From Desulfotomaculum sp. (lineage in GTDB: Bacteria > Bacillota > Desulfotomaculia > Desulfotomaculales > Ammonificaceae), in the NCBI GenBank assembly GCA_012961725.1, contig DTYU01000273.1:1-8189 (forward strand): a stretch of DNA of 8,189 bases. Reading direction: 5' to 3'. A model generated the notes under the pieces. That model was not told the DNA's origin. It saw nothing but the letters and a program-made list of their open reading frames with translations, and did no database searches. The translations under genes and the position numbers were made by a program. Shown here piece by piece: positions 5,574 through 8,189 of this stretch; within the stretch, counting starts at the first letter, position 1; each line of letters opens with the position of its first letter.

Positions 5574-7478
5574 TTGCAGGGGGCAAGCCTGTTGACAGAC
5601 TACGACATTTACCTTTTCAAAGAGGGCCGTCATTTTAGGCTCTACGATAAGTTGGGCGCCCACATTCGTACAGTCAGGGGAAGAAAAGGCGCCTTTTTTG
5701 CAGTCTGGGCGCCAAACGCGGCGCAGGTTTCCGTCATCGGTGAGTTCAACGGATGGGAGCCCCAAATGCATCCCTTAAGGCTTCGGGAAGACGGTTCGGG
5801 TATCTGGGAAGGTTTTCTTCCGGGGGTCGAGCAGGGGGCTGCGTATAAGTATCACATTGTATCGCAGGAGAACGGACATCGCGCCGGCAAGGGCGACCCC
5901 TTCGCTTACTACTGGGAACTGTCACCGGGAACCGCTTCCAGGGTTTGGGACCTCCAGTACGATTGGCAGGACAAGGACTGGCTGGAATCAAGGCATGGAT
6001 ACAACCTGTTTGAGGGGCCGGTCTCTGTCTACGAGGTTCATTTAGGCTCCTGGAGAAGGATTCCTGAAGAGGGGAACAGGTCCTTGAACTACCGGGAGAT
6101 CGCGCACTATCTGGCTGATTATGTAAAGGAGATGGGCTTTACCCATGTGGAGATCCTGCCGGTTATGGAACACCCCTTTTACGGCTCCTGGGGATATCAG
6201 ACGCTCGGTTACTTTGCGCCTACGAGCAGGTACGGCACCCCGCAGGATTTCATGTACCTAGTGGACCACCTTCACCAGAACGGGATAGGGGTCATCTTAG
6301 ACTGGGTGCCCGCTCACTTTCCAAATGACGAGCACGGGCTCGCCTGTTTTGACGGTACGCACCTTTACGAGCATGAAGATGCGCGCCGCGGGCGGCATCC
6401 CGAGTGGGACAGTTTTATCTTTAACTACGGCAGGTGCGAAGTGGCGGCGTTCTTGATCAGCAGCGCGTTCTTCTGGCTTGAGAAGTACCACGTTGACGGT
6501 TTACGGGTGGACGCGGTGGCCTCGATGCTCTATCTTGATTACGCCAGGCAAGCAGGGGAATGGGTACCGAACGCATACGGCGGCAGGGAGAACTTGGAGG
6601 CGGTCACCTTTTTGAAACGGCTTAATGAAGCCGTTCACCAAGAATTCCCCGGAACGCTGACTATCGCGGAGGAGTCGACCACGTGGCCGCTGGTCTCAAG
6701 ACCTGTCTATGCCGGGGGCCTCGGCTTTGACATGAAATGGAAGATGGGCTGGATGCACGATACGTTGCACTACTTTGCCACAGACCCCCTCTTCCGTAAA
6801 TATGAGCACGACAAGCTCACCTTCAGCATCTGGTATGCCTTTACGGAAAAGTTTCTGCTCCCCCTTTCCCATGACGAGGTGGTTCACGAAAAGCGGTCGC
6901 TTCTTAGCAAGATGCCTGGGGACGAGTGGCAGCGGTTCGCAAATCTGCGTCTTTTGCTTGGGTACATGTATGGCCATCCCGGGAAGAAGCTCTTGTTTAT
7001 GGGCGGCGAGTTCGGCCAATGGCGCGAGTGGAACCACGACGGAAGCCTGGACTGGCATCTCCTGGGGCATCCGCTTCACCAAGGGATGCAGCGGTGGGTT
7101 AGGGACCTGAACCGCCTGTATGCCGCCGAGCCGGCGCTTCACGAACTTGATTTCGCCAGCGAGGGGTTTGAATGGATCGACTTTCACGACTGGGAGCAGA
7201 GTATCGTGAGCTTTCTGCGCAAAGGAAAGGACAGAAGCGCGGTGCTGGTGGTATGTAACTTCACGCCCGTGCCGCGGTATGAGTATCGCCTCGGTGTTCC
7301 GTGCGGCGGGTTTTGGCGGGAGCTTTTGAACAGCGACGCGGTGGTATACGGCGGCAGCGGGCACGGCAATTTCGGCGGCGTTGAAGCGTCTCCTCTCTCC
7401 GCGCATGGGAGACCTTTTTCGCTATCCTTGACGCTGCCGCCGCTCGGCGTGCTTTTTTTGAAAACGGAAATGATTTGA
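5574..7478 (+). CDS. glgB: 1,4-alpha-glucan branching enzyme GlgB
   Basis: Cuts alpha-1,4 glucan chains and rejoins them as alpha-1,6 branches during glycogen synthesis in the cytoplasm. The 634-residue protein has a CBM48 domain (about 36-110: FFAVWAPNAAQVSVIGEFNGW), a GH13 barrel (about 150-520) and a C-terminal beta domain. Conserved GH13 regions are present: ILDWVPAHF (241-249), GLRVDAVASM (309-318) with nucleophile Asp313, IAEES (364-368) with acid/base Glu366, and LSHDEVVHEK (431-440) with transition-state Asp434. By alignment these match E. coli Asp405, Glu458 and Asp526. It lacks the extra N-terminal module of the E. coli enzyme (728 residues), like the shorter Bacillus form. The start is TTG 5574 behind GGAGG (5563-5567); TTG 5592, behind AGGGGG (5578-5583), is an alternative giving MTDYDIYLF. 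It is intact and follows the debranching gene by 38 bp. Confidence 0.97.
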   Translation: MQGASLLTDYDIYLFKEGRHFRLYDKLGAHIRTVRGRKGAFFAVWAPNAAQVSVIGEFNGWEPQMHPLRLREDGSGIWEGFLPGVEQGAAYKYHIVSQENGHRAGKGDPFAYYWELSPGTASRVWDLQYDWQDKDWLESRHGYNLFEGPVSVYEVHLGSWRRIPEEGNRSLNYREIAHYLADYVKEMGFTHVEILPVMEHPFYGSWGYQTLGYFAPTSRYGTPQDFMYLVDHLHQNGIGVILDWVPAHFPNDEHGLACFDGTHLYEHEDARRGRHPEWDSFIFNYGRCEVAAFLISSAFFWLEKYHVDGLRVDAVASMLYLDYARQAGEWVPNAYGGRENLEAVTFLKRLNEAVHQEFPGTLTIAEESTTWPLVSRPVYAGGLGFDMKWKMGWMHDTLHYFATDPLFRKYEHDKLTFSIWYAFTEKFLLPLSHDEVVHEKRSLLSKMPGDEWQRFANLRLLLGYMYGHPGKKLLFMGGEFGQWREWNHDGSLDWHLLGHPLHQGMQRWVRDLNRLYAAEPALHELDFASEGFEWIDFHDWEQSIVSFLRKGKDRSAVLVVCNFTPVPRYEYRLGVPCGGFWRELLNSDAVVYGGSGHGNFGGVEASPLSAHGRPFSLSLTLPPLGVLFLKTEMI

Positions 7479-7564
7479 CTATTGATTTGCCTATTCCCTG
7501 AGAGGAGAAAACTTTGGAATGTGCTTCTTGAAAAATGTAGTTTTATTTTTATTCACGGGGAGGC

Positions 7565-7593
7565 TTGACTTACGATAAGGGGGTTGCTAACAT
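7565..7593 (+). promoter_or_regulatory. Candidate sigma-A promoter upstream of the epimerase remnant
   Basis: A -35 element TTGACT (7565-7570, 5 of 6 to consensus) is followed by exactly 17 bases and a -10 element TAACAT (7588-7593, 4 of 6). TGC directly before the -10 gives an extended -10 motif. It lies in the AT-rich 119-bp spacer after glgB (7479-7597) and points at the broken gene starting around 7598. The spacer otherwise holds an A/T-rich run near 7530-7551 and no convincing terminator. If active, the promoter would start transcription in or just before the remnant. Confidence 0.4.
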
Positions 7594-7597
7594 ATGA

Positions 7598-8068
7598 ACG
7601 CCCATCAGTGCAGCCGAAGCCGGCGTGCGGCGGTTTGTGCACCTTAGCATCGTCAACGCGGCGGCGGAATCGGCCCTCCCGTATTTCCGGGGGAAGGGGA
7701 TCCTCGAAAAGGAACTCTTCAGGTCCGGGTTATCGTACGCGATCATCCGGCCGACCGTGATCTTCGGCATCGAGGACATCCTGATCAACAACATCGCCTG
7801 GCTGCTCAGGCATTTTCCGGTCTTTGCGGTTCCCGGCGATGGCCATCTTGTGAGGGATGTAGTGATCACCCGGGACGAACTCAGAGGGCTGATGGCGGGT
7901 CTTCTGGTTTCCAGCGGCCCGGTGACGGGGCGGGTTCGGCTCAGCGGTTGGTTGGCGGAGAATGCCGGTTGTGTTGGCACCATTTATGCCTCAGAACTGA
8001 GGAGGCATTACTGCCCGCTTAGGCTGTCAGGAAAGGGGCAGCGGCAAAGACGAATAGGGTGCGACTGA
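7598..8068 (+). pseudogene. Remnant of an NDUFA9/NmrA-like NAD(P)-binding epimerase-family gene
   Basis: The open frame runs from 7598 (after TGA 7595-7597) to TGA 8066-8068. It reads AEAGVRRFVHLSIVN, then LPYFRGKGILEKELFRSGLSYAIIRPTVIFG and EDILINNIAWLLRHFPVFAVPGDG, the middle of extended short-chain dehydrogenase-like proteins of the complex I NDUFA9/NmrA kind. The N-terminal third with the GxxGxxG dinucleotide-binding loop is absent. After PGDG (7832-7843) the usual RLQP...V.DLA segment and about 80-100 following residues are missing; the frame jumps to LVRDVVITRDELRGLMAGLLVS and YASELRRHY, which I recognise as the family's C-terminus. The remaining 18 or so residues look unrelated. The gene thus appears to have lost its 5' end and an internal block while staying in frame, with a GTG at 7625 as the only early start-like codon. 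The family assignment of the C-terminal piece is from memory and less sure than the middle. A small derived protein is possible but unlikely. Confidence 0.7.
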
Positions 8069-8127
8069 GGCTGGTTAGGGGGAAATGGTTGGCTTTCAGT
8101 TGCCGACTGTAGAGAGTTGGTTTGGCT

Positions 8128-8189
8128 TTAGGTTGGGCGGCGCAGGAGTTTATCTAGCGCGGCGGCGAAGCGCTGGTCGTCGGCTGGAG
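8128..8189 (-). CDS. C-terminal end of an unidentified protein (partial)
   Basis: On the minus strand a frame enters at the right edge and ends with TAA (plus-strand TTA at 8128-8130). The 19 visible residues read ADDQRFAAALDKLLRRPT at the end: an Ala/Leu/charged pattern typical of a closing amphipathic helix, and GC-rich in the manner of the coding regions here. It would be convergent with the epimerase remnant, whose frame stops at 8068. The stretch 8069-8127 between them holds nothing I recognise. The tail is too short to assign a family, and chance cannot be excluded for so short an open frame. Confidence 0.35.
   Translation of the reverse strand, partial: PADDQRFAAALDKLLRRPT

Noticed and set aside
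7436..7459. Short GC hairpin followed by T7 near the end of glgB, resembling a terminator
   Set aside because: The stem is only 4-5 bp and the sequence lies within the glgB coding region, where the T-run encodes the conserved-looking VLFLK end. It is too weak to call.
7519..7578. Short frame of 19 codons (starting MCFLKNVVLF) behind AGGAGA (7503-7508)
   Set aside because: It has a plausible ribosome-binding site, but the product is very short and comes from an A/T-rich run. A link to the lost N-terminus of the epimerase remnant cannot be supported.

Overview
The window is GC-rich bacterial DNA, almost all coding on the plus strand. It holds the end of a heat-shock chaperone operon (grpE tail, dnaK, dnaJ), then a glycogen-type alpha-glucan module (a debranching enzyme split by a frameshift, and branching enzyme glgB), then a decayed nucleotide-sugar-epimerase-like gene. 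The tail of an unidentified minus-strand gene closes the window. DnaK lacks the roughly 24-residue insert of proteobacterial DnaK, the order grpE-dnaK-dnaJ is typical of Firmicutes, ribosome-binding sites are strong and two genes start with TTG. Together these suggest a GC-rich Firmicute, perhaps a clostridial relative of the Moorella/Desulfotomaculum kind. That placement is inference; no rRNA or marker in the window proves it.

Layout. Positions 1-98 are the GrpE C-terminus. The grpE-dnaK gap (99-199) carries a 9-bp stem-loop right after the grpE stop, then an AT-rich run of 7-bp repeat units, then the dnaK ribosome-binding site. dnaK (200-2014) and dnaJ (2141-3277) look intact. The gap between them has a second AT-rich patch with a 7-bp rhythm and an inverted repeat. 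No CIRCE operator is visible here; if one exists it should lie upstream of hrcA/grpE, outside the window. After a 76-bp gap comes the debranching enzyme (3354-5535, about 726 residues if restored), broken by one extra base in an A6 tract near 4365-4370. glgB (5574-7478) follows after 38 bp and is complete with all catalytic residues. Between 7479 and 7597 is an AT-rich spacer with a good sigma-A-type promoter candidate. It leads into a reading frame (7598-8068) that keeps only internal and C-terminal pieces of an NDUFA9/NmrA-like NAD(P)-binding protein.

How the genes work together. GrpE, DnaK and DnaJ form one ATP-driven folding machine. The debranching enzyme and GlgB act on the alpha-1,6 branch points of glycogen, one removing and the other making them, and probably share a transcript. 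No glgA, glgC or glgP is in view. I see no mobile element, CRISPR array, tRNA or rRNA, and no convincing undescribed system. The items most worth following up are the frameshift, the heptad-repeat spacers and the epimerase remnant.
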